Positions 55,401 through 62,928 of a DNA stretch of 64,000 nucleotides are shown one piece after another. Every line of letters starts with the position of its first letter. Position 1 is the first letter of the stretch. Under the pieces are notes generated by a model. That model was not told where the DNA came from, did no database searches, and worked only from the letters and a program-made list of their open reading frames with translations. Source of the stretch: Sphingomonas qomolangmaensis. GTDB lineage: Bacteria > Pseudomonadota > Alphaproteobacteria > Sphingomonadales > Sphingomonadaceae. Location: positions 1,487,501 to 1,551,500 of the forward strand of contig NZ_CP101740.1 in NCBI RefSeq assembly GCF_024496245.1. Reading direction: 5' to 3'. The position numbers were made by a program, and so were the translations under genes.

Positions 55401-55836
55401 GAACGGGACCGAGCGTTGGGGTCGCCATCACGATCAGCAGCAGATCCTCGCTATACGCCAGCAGATCCTCGAGCCGCAGCACGCAGCCGCCCTTTTGCGC
55501 GCGCAGATTGCCCAAGGTCAGCAGCCGGGTCAGCCGGCCCCAGCCGTGGCGCGTCGCGGGATAGGCGAGGATGTCGGGGGTATCGTCGGCGAACACCAGC
55601 CGCGCGCCGACGACCAGGCGGAAGTCGATCTCACCCAGCCCCGCCTCGGCAGCCTTGGCGCGCGCCTGTTTGAGCGCGACGTGCGCGCGCACCACCCCCG
55701 CCACGCTGTTGCGGTCGGCAATCCCGATCCCCGCCATGCCGAGCGCGAAGGCCTGCGCAACCATGTCCGACGGTGCCGACGCGCCGCGCAGGAACGAATA
55801 GTTGGTCGCCGCCCCGAGTTCGGCGAACCCGGTCAT
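52426..55836 (-). CDS. dnaE2: Error-prone DNA polymerase DnaE2 (ImuC)
   Basis: A 1136-residue C-family polymerase for SOS mutagenesis across lesions. PHP domain at the N-terminus (AELGAATNYSFLRGA, GIADRNSVAGVVR), catalytic palm with PPDIDVDFEHERRE, then the fingers and thumb (GFVPGEANQLRR-like segment GFTPGEANQLRR) and an OB-fold near the end. The start at 55836 overlaps the imuB stop by 4 bp. Residues of about 165-220 contain text from a palindromic repeat (55276-55364) that is read in frame and unrelated to the family (LLRHPGLVPGST, RWTPELVRGDDG). The imuA-imuB-dnaE2 order is the classical mutasome. Confidence 0.95.
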   Translation of the reverse strand: MTGFAELGAATNYSFLRGASAPSDMVAQAFALGMAGIGIADRNSVAGVVRAHVALKQARAKAAEAGLGEIDFRLVVGARLVFADDTPDILAYPATRHGWGRLTRLLTLGNLRAQKGGCVLRLEDLLAYSEDLLLIVMATPTLGPVRAPPVEPKLTLLRHPGLVPGSTSPPPTPAVGARWTPELVRGDDGVGGQERILAALQSAAPGRVWIGATMHRAGRDRRRLAALIDLAARTGLPLLATNDALYATPDQRQLHDVLTCIEQKTTIAAAGRRLAANAERYLKPAAEMARLFRDCPQAVGESLALLARIVFTLDDLRYEYPHEPVPEGWQPQAWLEHMVVEAAHQRYGADLPADVRRRLAEEFTLIASQNYAYYFLTVHDLVRFARTRDPPILCQGRGSAANSIVCFLLGVTSVDPTEHDLLFSRFVSEERHEPPDIDVDFEHERREEVMQYIYARYGRERAGIAATVIHYRPRSAVREVGKVLGFSEDATARLVGTVWGSFASRMEERRFTESGFDPANPHVARLRSLVDQILEFPRHLSQHVGGFILTQNRLDETVPIHNGAMADRTFIEWDKDDIDALGLMKVDVLALGMLTCIRKAFAMMREHGLGDHDLTVDIKADDPAVYEMLDKGDSIGVFQVESRAQINMLPRLKPRSLYDLTVQVAIVRPGPIEGDMVHPYLRRRSGIEKVDYPSPAPPHDPNELRTLLGKTFGVPLFQEQAMKLAIVAAGFTPGEANQLRRAMATFRNHGGIDKMKDKLVDGMTARGYERAFAERCYRQIEGFGSYGFPESHALSFARLVYVSSWIKCHQPAVFTCALLNSQPMGFYAPAQLVRDAREHGVEVRPIDINASIWDNDLEGGLRQPGQGALAIRLGFRQMDSFRQAWAQALVAARAHGRFDSVEALARRADLPQRALRLLADADAFGSLGLGRRQALWEARRTPSGELPLFAAARARELADEPDMALPAMAASQEVAIDYQTLRLSLKDHPMTFVRRTLDAERVATCAQTSAAKAGTRLRTAGIVLVRQRPGKGNAIFVTIEDETGVTNVVLWARLFETYRREVMTARLMLVEGEVQRSPEGVVHLMGARVIDRTALLDTLGDAAPPTTLSRADEVARPVYDRHPRDVRVLPKSRDFH
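55276..55364. repeat. Palindromic repeat inside dnaE2 (type C)
   Basis: Complementary arms GTCACCCCGGACTAGTTCCG... (from 55276) and ...CGGAACCAGTCCGGGGTGAC (to 55364), ending the inserted block; this is a repeat type different from those at 10632 and 15480. On the minus strand it encodes peptides such as HPGLVPGS and WTPELVRGD without breaking the frame. Confidence 0.8.
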
Positions 55837-57386
55837 GCGAATAAGCCGTGAACATACCAGCGCGGATCGGCGGCTTCGCGGCCATAGAGGCCGTGGCGGA
55901 ACACCCAGAAGCGACGGCCGCGCGAATCCTCGATCCGGTAATAATCGCGCGTCAGCCCGCCATTGTCGGCGCGCCGCCACCATTCGGAGGCGATCCGCTC
56001 GGGCCCCTCGAAGCGGGTGATGTCGTGCAGCGTGCGCCTCCAGCGAAAGCGATGCGGCGGGCCGTCGGGGACTTCGGCCATCACCTCGATCGGCTGTGGC
56101 GGATCGAACAGGTGGAGCGGACGAAGCGGCGGCTCGCCGGGCTCGGGGCTGTCCCAGGCGGCAGGGGTGCCGGTATCGACCGCGGGGAGCGTCAGCACGC
56201 CTTGCTCGGGGATATGCGTGTCGCGCGTGGCGAAGCGGCGGATCCGCCCGCGCCCCAGCCGCGCGCTGAGGCGATCGACCAATGCCGCCATCGCCTCTTC
56301 GCTGATCGTCCCGCCTTCGAGCTGGAGCTGGGTCGGCGCAAGCGGCTCGATCGCGGGGATCGCCAGGCGGATCATGTCGAAGCCGAAGCCGGGGTCAATC
56401 GGATCGGCGAGCGAATCGACGCGCTCGCCGAACAGCCGCACCAGCATCGCGGCATCGCGCAGCGGCTGGCCGCTTTCGACCGCGAGATCGAACACCCGCC
56501 CATCGCTGCGGAACAGCCGGACGGCGAAGCGGCGGCCGCCCATGTGGCGCTCCTCGAGCTCGGTCGCGGCCTGTTGCGCCAGATCGCCGATCGCCGCGAG
56601 CGCATCCTGCGTCCGCGCGATCGGCTCGGCGAAGCGGCGCTCGAACAGCATCGCTGGCGGCGGGCGGCGCGGCGAGATGCGGCTGTCGGACGAGCCGAGC
56701 ACCCGCGCGAGCATGTCGGTGGTGTCCTTGCCGAAGCGCGCCGACACCGGACCAGACGGGCGCACCGCCAGATCGCCCAGCGTCTTGAGCCCGGCGCGGC
56801 GAAGCGCGGTCTCGGTCTCGTCGTCGAGCCGCAGCGCCTCGACCCCCAGCCGGCGCAGCGCCGCATCCTCGCTCGCCGCAGGCGCGGTCTGGAAGCGCGC
56901 GAGCGCCTGCGCGCCTTCGGGGCTGCCGGCGAAGGCATGGCGCAGATGCCCGGTCCAGCGCGCCATCCGCGCCTCGACATCGGCGAGCAATCCGGCCTCG
57001 TCGCCGAACAGATGCGCCGCGCCAGTGATGTCGAGCGTCAGCCCGTCGGGCGAATCGAGCGCGACCATCGGGGTGTAGCGCTCGCACCCGTCGGCCAGCC
57101 GTTCGAGCCAGCCGATATCGGCGACCGGATCGGCATCGAACACCGCAAGCTCGGGCACGCGCGCGCGGGCATCGGCGAGCGACAGCCCGGCGGCGAGCCC
57201 CAGCGCCTGCGCACGCGGATCGACCGCGACAAGGCGGATCGCGCCGCGATCCTTTTCGACCAGCGCGAACGGCGAATCATCAGGCACGTCGCAATCGGGC
57301 ACCCCCATCCGCACCAGCCGATCGACCGGCAGGAAGGGAAACCACAGCGCCAGATAGCGCCGGCGCGCGGAAGCTTGCTTGTTCAC
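55833..57386 (-). CDS. imuB: ImuB, catalytically inactive Y-family polymerase-like protein
   Basis: A 517-residue Y-family polymerase relative which acts as the hub of the mutasome, binding the beta clamp and DnaE2. The N-terminus RRRYLALWFPFLPVDRLV is diagnostic; LTLDITGAAHLFGDE corresponds to the catalytic region of DinB. Acidic residues normally needed for catalysis are not obvious. The GTG at 57386 is just inside the imuA 3' end, with GGAG shortly upstream, giving a 107-bp overlap. The stop overlaps dnaE2. Confidence 0.9.
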   Translation of the reverse strand: MNKQASARRRYLALWFPFLPVDRLVRMGVPDCDVPDDSPFALVEKDRGAIRLVAVDPRAQALGLAAGLSLADARARVPELAVFDADPVADIGWLERLADGCERYTPMVALDSPDGLTLDITGAAHLFGDEAGLLADVEARMARWTGHLRHAFAGSPEGAQALARFQTAPAASEDAALRRLGVEALRLDDETETALRRAGLKTLGDLAVRPSGPVSARFGKDTTDMLARVLGSSDSRISPRRPPPAMLFERRFAEPIARTQDALAAIGDLAQQAATELEERHMGGRRFAVRLFRSDGRVFDLAVESGQPLRDAAMLVRLFGERVDSLADPIDPGFGFDMIRLAIPAIEPLAPTQLQLEGGTISEEAMAALVDRLSARLGRGRIRRFATRDTHIPEQGVLTLPAVDTGTPAAWDSPEPGEPPLRPLHLFDPPQPIEVMAEVPDGPPHRFRWRRTLHDITRFEGPERIASEWWRRADNGGLTRDYYRIEDSRGRRFWVFRHGLYGREAADPRWYVHGLFA

Positions 57387-58056
57387 GATCCCACTCCACT
57401 CGCCAGACCCCGCCTTGGGCGCGGCCACGCTGGCGCAACAATTCGACTTCGAGCGCGGGATGCCCCGGCGCATCGGCGGCGAGCGGCACCGATGCCGCCG
57501 CGCGCACCGCCCAGCGAGTCTGCGCGGCGCTGGGCGAAGGTTCGGCGGCGATCCGAAGGATGATCGCGGTGACCCCCGATTCCTCGGCCGCCAGCGCCAG
57601 CCGCCGGCTTGCGGTGAGATCGAGCCGGCGCGGATCGCGCCACAATTCGATCAGCGCGATCCCGACATCGGGGCAGCGCACGACATCGGCAGCCGCGCGC
57701 AGCACCGCGAGCGGATCGGGCAGCAGCCCCAGGATCAGCCGGTCGGGGTCGATACCGATCTCGACCAGCCCCGCGGCATGGAGCTGCCCGCCCTGCCGAT
57801 CGGCGGTTTCCTCGCGCAGCCACACGATCCCGCCGCCCAGCCGCCGCGCCAGCATCGCCGCGAACCCCGCCGCGCAGCTCGCATCGGCGGCATCGAGCGC
57901 GAACACCTCGTGCACCCGCCCGCGCGCCAGCCCGCCGCCCAGCGCCAGGTCGATCGCGGCATGACCGGTCGCCACGCACGTCGACGCGATCGAGGGCGGT
58001 GGCTCGATCGCGGCGATCCTGCGGCGCAGGTCGCTCAAGGCGGACGACTCGGTCAT
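57280..58056 (-). CDS. imuA: ImuA, RecA-like mutasome component
   Basis: A 258-residue ImuA (SulA/RecA-like) protein, required with ImuB and DnaE2 for damage-induced mutagenesis. Recognised by GHAAIDLALGGGLARGRVHE and RLGGGIVWLREETAD. Its end overlaps imuB by 107 bp. A LexA box ends only four bases before the ATG (58056), so no room remains for a ribosome binding site; either the mRNA is leaderless or a later start is used. Confidence 0.88.
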   Translation of the reverse strand: MTESSALSDLRRRIAAIEPPPSIASTCVATGHAAIDLALGGGLARGRVHEVFALDAADASCAAGFAAMLARRLGGGIVWLREETADRQGGQLHAAGLVEIGIDPDRLILGLLPDPLAVLRAAADVVRCPDVGIALIELWRDPRRLDLTASRRLALAAEESGVTAIILRIAAEPSPSAAQTRWAVRAAASVPLAADAPGHPALEVELLRQRGRAQGGVWRVEWDREQASFRAPALSGAVVSLPAGRSAGADGGARLRRA

Positions 58057-58060
58057 AATT

Positions 58061-58075
58061 GTTCACTATATGTTC
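58061..58075. promoter_or_regulatory. LexA (SOS) box of the imuA-imuB-dnaE2 operon
   Basis: GTTC-N7-GTTC (58061-58064 and 58072-58075), matching the direct-repeat LexA box of alphaproteobacteria. On the imuA strand it reads GAAC-ATATAGT-GAAC, directly before the ATG. Confidence 0.8.
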
Positions 58076-58158
58076 TTATCGCGCCGATCGCCGAGCCGAG
58101 TCAATCGCGCCCTGCCCCCGCGCGGGCGATTGACCCCCGCCGCCGCAACGGGCATATA

Positions 58159-58172
58159 GTAACAACTGTTAC
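58159..58172. promoter_or_regulatory. Palindrome upstream of hpd
   Basis: GTAACA-AC-TGTTAC, a perfect 14-base palindrome starting 27 bases before the hpd ATG, in the divergent region shared with imuA. Its position suggests an operator for the tyrosine-catabolic operon; the regulator is not identified. Confidence 0.45.
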
Positions 58173-58185
58173 CAGTTTAGGAGCG

Positions 58186-59262
58186 ATGCCGACCATGGAT
58201 CATATGGACGTGAACCCGATGGGCCTCGACGGCTTCGAATTTTGCGAATTCACCTCGGCCGATCCCGATCGGATGGCGGGCCAGCTCGAAGCGATGGGGT
58301 TCGTCGCGGCGTCGGTGCATCCGACGCGCGACGTCGTTCGATACAAGCAGGGGCGGATCAACATCCTGCTCAACCGCGAAGCGACCGGCCATGCCGCCGA
58401 GTTCCGCGCGGCGCACGGCCCATCGGCCAGCGGGATGGCGTTCCGCGTGCAGGACGCCAAGGCGGCGTTCGATGCAGCGATCGAGCGCGGCGCGAGCGCG
58501 GCCGATGCCGCCGAGGGCGCGCTGGGCGAAGGCTATGCGCTGCAGGGGATCGGCGGATCGATGCTGTACCTGGTCGATCGCCACGGCGCGCGCGGCAGCC
58601 TGTATGACGACTGGACCCCGGTCGAGGGGGCGGCGGAGGCCGAGGCGGCGAACAACGTCGGGCTCGACCTGCTCGATCACCTCACCCACAATGTCCGGCG
58701 CGGGCAGATGCGGGTATGGTCGCAATTCTATGCCGCGATCTTCGGCTTCGAAGAGCAGAAATATTTCGACATCAAGGGCAAGGCGACCGGGCTGTTCAGC
58801 CAGGCGATGATCGCCCCCGACAAGGCGATCCGGATCCCGTTGAACGAAAGCCAGGACGACAAGAGCCAGATCGAGGAATATCTGCGCGAATATAATGGCG
58901 AAGGCATCCAGCATTTGGCCTTCACCACCGACGACATCTACGCGACGGTGGAAAAGCTTCGCGCGCGCGGGGTGAAGCTGCAGGACACGATCGAGACGTA
59001 CTACGAACTGATCGACAAGCGCGTGCCGGGGCATGGCGAGGATGTCGAGCGGCTGAAGCGCAACCGCATCCTGATCGACGGCGACACCGGCGACGAGGGG
59101 ATTTTGCTGCAGATCTTCACCGAGAATATGTTCGGGCCGATCTTCTTCGAGATCATCCAGCGCAAGGGCAATGAAGGCTTCGGCGCGGGGAATTTCCAGG
59201 CGCTGTATGAGTCGATCGAGCTCGACCAGATCCGCCGGGGTGTGGTGACCGTCGACGCCTGA
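58186..59262 (+). CDS. hpd: 4-Hydroxyphenylpyruvate dioxygenase
   Basis: A 358-residue HPPD, converting 4-hydroxyphenylpyruvate to homogentisate in tyrosine breakdown. Fe(II) ligands are two histidines (in [12 protein letters not shown] and [11 protein letters not shown]) and a glutamate (FFEIIQRKG). The C-terminal domain is complete to the conserved [23 protein letters not shown] precedes the ATG at 58186; the ATG at 58195 is an alternative. hmgA follows. Confidence 0.94.
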   Translation: MPTMDHMDVNPMGLDGFEFCEFTSADPDRMAGQLEAMGFVAASVHPTRDVVRYKQGRINILLNREATGHAAEFRAAHGPSASGMAFRVQDAKAAFDAAIERGASAADAAEGALGEGYALQGIGGSMLYLVDRHGARGSLYDDWTPVEGAAEAEAANNVGLDLLDHLTHNVRRGQMRVWSQFYAAIFGFEEQKYFDIKGKATGLFSQAMIAPDKAIRIPLNESQDDKSQIEEYLREYNGEGIQHLAFTTDDIYATVEKLRARGVKLQDTIETYYELIDKRVPGHGEDVERLKRNRILIDGDTGDEGILLQIFTENMFGPIFFEIIQRKGNEGFGAGNFQALYESIELDQIRRGVVTVDA

Positions 59263-59396
59263 TCGACGTGCCAAGCGCAGCTTGGCGCGAGATGCGGCGC
59301 GCAGGCGCCGCCGTCGACCGGCCGGCACGGCAGAGCCGGCCCATAGGGCACGGCTTTGCCGGGACCGACGGGCCGGCGGGTGATAGAGAGGCGACC

Positions 59397-60677
59397 ATGA
59401 CCCATTACCTCCCCGGCTTCGGCAATCACGTCTCGACCGAGGCGATCCCCGGCGCGCTGCCGATCGGGCGCAATTCGCCGCAGCGGCCGGCGTTCGGGCT
59501 GTATGCCGAGCAATTGTCGGGCACCGCCTTCACCGCGCCGCGCCACGAGAATCGCCGATCTTGGCTGTATCGGATGCGGCCGACCGCCGAACATCCGCCG
59601 TTCGTGCGCTACACCGGCGCGGCCGATTTCGCCCCCGGTACCAGCGATGCGCCGCTCGCGCCCAATCGCCTACGCTGGGACCCGCTGCCGCTGCCGCAAG
59701 CCCCGGTCGACCTGATCGACGGCATGACGACGATGATGGCCAGCCGCGACCCCGCCAGCCTCAACGGCGTCGCGCTGCACGTCTATGCCGCCAGCCGCGA
59801 CATGGACGCGCGCGTCTTCATGAACGCCGACGGCGAGATGCTGTTCGTCCCCGAACATGGCCGGCTGGCGCTGCTGACCGAACTCGGGCGGATCGACGTC
59901 GCGCCGGGGCAGATCGCGCTGATCCCGCGCGGGGTGCGGTTTCGCGGGCTGCTGCCCGATGGCGCGGCGCGCGGCTATGTCTGCGAGAATCACGGCAGCT
60001 TCTTTCGCTTGCCCGATCTGGGGCCGATCGGTGCCAATGGCCTGGCCAACCCGCGCGATTTCGAGACGCCGGTCGCCTGGTACGAGGATCGCGACGAGCC
60101 GTTCGAGGTGGTGCAGAAATTCATGGGATCGCTGTGGACGACGACGATCGACCATTCGCCGCTCGACGTGGTGGCGTGGCACGGCAATCTTGGCCCCTGG
60201 CGCTATGACCTGGCGCGGTTCAACGCGATCAACACCGTCAGTTTCGACCATCCCGACCCGTCGATCTTCACCGTGCTGACCTCGCCCAGCGACGTGGCGG
60301 GCCGCGCCAATGCCGATTTCGTGATCTTCCCGCCGCGCTGGATGGTGGCCGAGGACAGCTTCCGCCCCCCCTGGTTCCACCGCAACGTGATGTCCGAAGC
60401 GATGGGGCTGATCCAGGGGGCGTATGACGCCAAGGCCGAGGGATTCCAGCCGGGGGGCATTTCGCTGCACAATCTGATGTCGGGGCATGGCCCCGATGTC
60501 GCGACGTGGAAGGCCGCGAGCGCGGCTGAACTGAAGCCGCACAAGATCGACGGCACGATGGCGTTCATGCTCGAAAGCTGCTGGCCATATCGCCCGACAC
60601 AAACCGCGCTCGATCGCGCGCAGCTCGATTACGACGCGGTGTGGAACGACTTTCCCAAGGCGAAGCTGCCGCAGTGA
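59397..60677 (+). CDS. hmgA: Homogentisate 1,2-dioxygenase
   Basis: A 426-residue HmgA, opening the homogentisate ring to maleylacetoacetate. Family motifs: [35 protein letters not shown], and ligands in [14 protein letters not shown] and [15 protein letters not shown]. Start at ATG 59397. The 134-base space after hpd holds several short hairpins (GCCAAGC/GCTTGGC-like, CGGC/GCCG), possibly a processing or attenuating signal. The stop overlaps the next gene by 4 bp. Confidence 0.96.
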   Translation: MTHYLPGFGNHVSTEAIPGALPIGRNSPQRPAFGLYAEQLSGTAFTAPRHENRRSWLYRMRPTAEHPPFVRYTGAADFAPGTSDAPLAPNRLRWDPLPLPQAPVDLIDGMTTMMASRDPASLNGVALHVYAASRDMDARVFMNADGEMLFVPEHGRLALLTELGRIDVAPGQIALIPRGVRFRGLLPDGAARGYVCENHGSFFRLPDLGPIGANGLANPRDFETPVAWYEDRDEPFEVVQKFMGSLWTTTIDHSPLDVVAWHGNLGPWRYDLARFNAINTVSFDHPDPSIFTVLTSPSDVAGRANADFVIFPPRWMVAEDSFRPPWFHRNVMSEAMGLIQGAYDAKAEGFQPGGISLHNLMSGHGPDVATWKAASAAELKPHKIDGTMAFMLESCWPYRPTQTALDRAQLDYDAVWNDFPKAKLPQ

Positions 60678-61054
60678 GCGCTGCCGATACGCGGGTGTTC
60701 GCGACCCCGGCGGGGGTGACTTTGGGCGCGCTCGACCTGATCGCCGATGGCGCGGCGCGCAGCTTCGTCGTGCAGATGCGCGCAGGGCGGTTTCATGGCT
60801 TTGCGGTGCGGCGGGGGGGCGAGGTGGTCGGCTATGTCGATCGCTGCCCGCATATGCAGGTGCCGCTGGCGCAGTCGCTGGATGCGTATCTGACCCCCGA
60901 TGGCGGGTTGATCGCGTGTGCCTGGCATGGGGCGCTGTTTCGGATCGACGATGGCGAATGCGTCGGCGGGCCGTGCGTGGGGGCGCGGCTGGGGGCGTGG
61001 CCGTTGGTGGTCGAGGCGGGGATGATCGTGACGGGGGTGGCGGCGACTGGATAG
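60674..61054 (+). CDS. Rieske 2Fe-2S domain protein coupled to hmgA
   Basis: A 126-residue small Rieske ferredoxin-like protein: cluster motifs CPHMQVPLA and [16 protein letters not shown] (C-x-H ... C-x-x-H). It begins at GTG overlapping the hmgA stop (GTGA), so translation is coupled and it probably takes part in aromatic amino acid catabolism, perhaps as an electron carrier or as a regulator of the dioxygenases. Function not established. Confidence 0.88.
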   Translation: MSAADTRVFATPAGVTLGALDLIADGAARSFVVQMRAGRFHGFAVRRGGEVVGYVDRCPHMQVPLAQSLDAYLTPDGGLIACAWHGALFRIDDGECVGGPCVGARLGAWPLVVEAGMIVTGVAATG

Positions 61055-61066
61055 CGCGCTGTTCCC

Positions 61067-61175
61067 TTCCCCGTTCGCCCTGAGCTTGTCGAAGGGTCGT
61101 CCTGCGCTTTCGGCGGTCACGCGCTGGGAGAGTTCGGGCCGGCCCTTCGACAGGCTCAGGGCGAACGGACGGGAA
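61067..61175. repeat. Type A REP-like repeat between convergent genes
   Basis: Arms CCCGTTCGCCCTGAGCTTGT and GACAGGCTCAGGGCGAACGG are near-complementary, with 60 bases between. Same family as 10632-10722. It may also serve as the transcription terminator of the hmgA operon and of the minus-strand gene at 61199. Confidence 0.8.
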
Positions 61176-61198
61176 AGGTTATCCTCCCCCTCACAGGC

Positions 61199-61996
61199 TT
61201 ACCGCTTCCGCGCGCCGCCCTTGGCGCCATAGCCCTTGGCGAACACCGCATCATACACCGCGAACCGCACATCCTCGTTCGCCAGCTCGATCCGCGGCAA
61301 CGGTGCCGCTCTTGCCAGCACGCGATCGTCGGCACCGGGGCCGGTGAGGACGCCGCGATCGGCGATCAGCACCGGCGGCACCGCAATCTCGGGTGGCGCG
61401 GCGCGCGGAAGTACGCCGTCGACTGCGGTATCGATCACCCGCACCTTGCCGCCCATCCTGGTTAGGTCGAACAACCGCTCGGCAAAGGCGGCGGGGAAGC
61501 GGATGCAGCCGTGCGACGCCGGATAGCCGGGCAGATCGCCGGCGTGGAGCGCGATGCCGGTCCAGGTGAGCCGCTGCATGAAGGGCATCGGCGCGTCCGA
61601 ATAGAGGTTCGAGCGGTGGAACACCTTCTTTTGCAGGATCGTGAAGGCGCCCACTGGGGTATCCTTGCCCGGCTTGCCCGTCGATACCGTCGAGATGCCG
61701 ACCAATTTGCCGCCGCGATAGACATAGGCGAGCTGGCTGGGCAGGCTGATGACGATCGCGACATCGCCGGTGGTGGCGGCGTCTTCGCGCCAGACATATT
61801 CGCCCGCCTGCAAGGCCGCAGCGCGCGATTCGACGTTGGTTTGTGCGCGCACCGTGTCGAGCGGCGCTGCGACCAAGCCGATCGCAATGAACAACGCATT
61901 AACCATGCCAAGTCGTTGCGGGCGAGACGAGCCGTGGTGGTTACCCGCCAGACCGCGCAACGAAACCGCGAAACCACCCAAAGGCTTTACCTTCAT
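61199..61996 (-). CDS. L,D-transpeptidase (YkuD domain)
   Basis: A 265-residue exported L,D-transpeptidase which cross-links or modifies peptidoglycan. YkuD domain at about 75-190: VAIVISLPSQLAYVYRGGK, TPVGAFTILQKK and the catalytic PASHGCIRFP. Positively charged start and a hydrophobic helix (MVNALFIAIGLVAAP) indicate secretion, with a longer than normal N-terminal region. GGAGG (62004-62008) is nine bases upstream of the ATG at 61996, supporting that start. It is only 16 bases from the divergent L,D-transpeptidase gene, so the two 5' regions overlap. Confidence 0.88.
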   Translation of the reverse strand: MKVKPLGGFAVSLRGLAGNHHGSSRPQRLGMVNALFIAIGLVAAPLDTVRAQTNVESRAAALQAGEYVWREDAATTGDVAIVISLPSQLAYVYRGGKLVGISTVSTGKPGKDTPVGAFTILQKKVFHRSNLYSDAPMPFMQRLTWTGIALHAGDLPGYPASHGCIRFPAAFAERLFDLTRMGGKVRVIDTAVDGVLPRAAPPEIAVPPVLIADRGVLTGPGADDRVLARAAPLPRIELANEDVRFAVYDAVFAKGYGAKGGARKR

Positions 61997-62012
61997 CTGC
62001 TATAGCCTCCGT

Positions 62013-62753
62013 ATGTATGGCGTAAATCAAACCTCGGAAGAGGTAAACAACCTGCTAACCAAATCGGCCTCGCGGCGCACGCTTTTACGCGGCAGCCTGG
62101 TGGCAGGCGCAGTGTTGGCGGTACCGAGCTGCGTCCGCGCGCCGGTCGATCGCATGGCGGGGCGCGGGATCGAGCCGCTGGCGTCGAGGCCTCCCGCCCC
62201 TGCTCCTTATGTCGCACCGAAGTTCGATCCGCGCCGGATCGCGGGGGTGCGGCGACCGCTGCTCGAACGCGCGCTGGCGGCGCGCGACACGCATCGCCGC
62301 AGCATCACCAAGCGCGACCGGATCGCGGTCGTCGATTTCGGCGCGGGGTCGGCGGCGCCGCGGATGCACCTGGTCGATGTCGCCAATGGCCGCGTCACCG
62401 ATCTGCTGGTCGCGCATGGCAGCGGCTCGGACCCCCGCCACACCGGCTTCCTGCAGCATTTCTCGAACGTCGATGGATCGAACGCATCGTGCGAAGGCGC
62501 GTTTGCCACGAGCGACTATTATGTCGGCAAGCATGGCCGATCGCAGCGGTTGCTCGGGCTCGATCCGACCAACGACAATGCGCTGGCGCGCGCGATCGTC
62601 GTCCACGGTGCCTGGTATGCCGAGGCCGAGATGCTGGCGATCCACGGCAAGCTGGGGCGCAGCCAGGGCTGCTTCGCGGTGGGCGATGCGCGGTTGCAGC
62701 AGGTGTTCAACCATCTGGGCGAAGGCGCGCTGATCTACGCCGCGAAGGCTTGA
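62013..62753 (+). CDS. YkuD-like murein L,D-transpeptidase catalytic domain protein
   Basis: A 246-residue exported protein. A twin-arginine-like signal (ASRRTLLRGSLVAGAVLAV) is followed by a murein L,D-transpeptidase catalytic domain of the second YkuD type: LLVAHGSGSDPRHTGFLQHFSNV, ARAIVVHGAWYA and the cysteine in GRSQGCFAVGD. Probably acts on peptidoglycan like its divergent neighbour. There is no clear ribosome binding site before the ATG at 62013; the mRNA may be leaderless or start further in. Confidence 0.82.
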   Translation: MYGVNQTSEEVNNLLTKSASRRTLLRGSLVAGAVLAVPSCVRAPVDRMAGRGIEPLASRPPAPAPYVAPKFDPRRIAGVRRPLLERALAARDTHRRSITKRDRIAVVDFGAGSAAPRMHLVDVANGRVTDLLVAHGSGSDPRHTGFLQHFSNVDGSNASCEGAFATSDYYVGKHGRSQRLLGLDPTNDNALARAIVVHGAWYAEAEMLAIHGKLGRSQGCFAVGDARLQQVFNHLGEGALIYAAKA

Positions 62754-62761
62754 GAGCACTT

Positions 62762-62882
62762 CCGTTCGTCCTGAGTAGGGACTGAGCGAAGGCGAAGGCC
62801 CGTATCGAAGGACCCTGCCACAAGCGGGCGGATGCTTCGATACGCCGCTTCGACGAGCTCAGCGGCTACTCAACACGAACGG
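62762..62882. repeat. REP-like repeat, type B (second copy)
   Basis: Begins CCGTTCGTCCTGAGTAGGGA and ends CTACTCAACACGAACGGT; closely similar to 15480-15574, with an extra inner arm TTCGACGAGCTCAGC. It precedes the NAD+ synthetase gene. Confidence 0.8.
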
Positions 62883-62928
62883 TGTGGTTTGTCTTGGCCT
62901 GCGCCACGCCCGCGCCTAAACCCGCAGC

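Noticed and set aside
55848..57563. 571-codon plus-strand frame opposite imuB
   Set aside because: Antisense shadow; imuB on the other strand is unambiguous.
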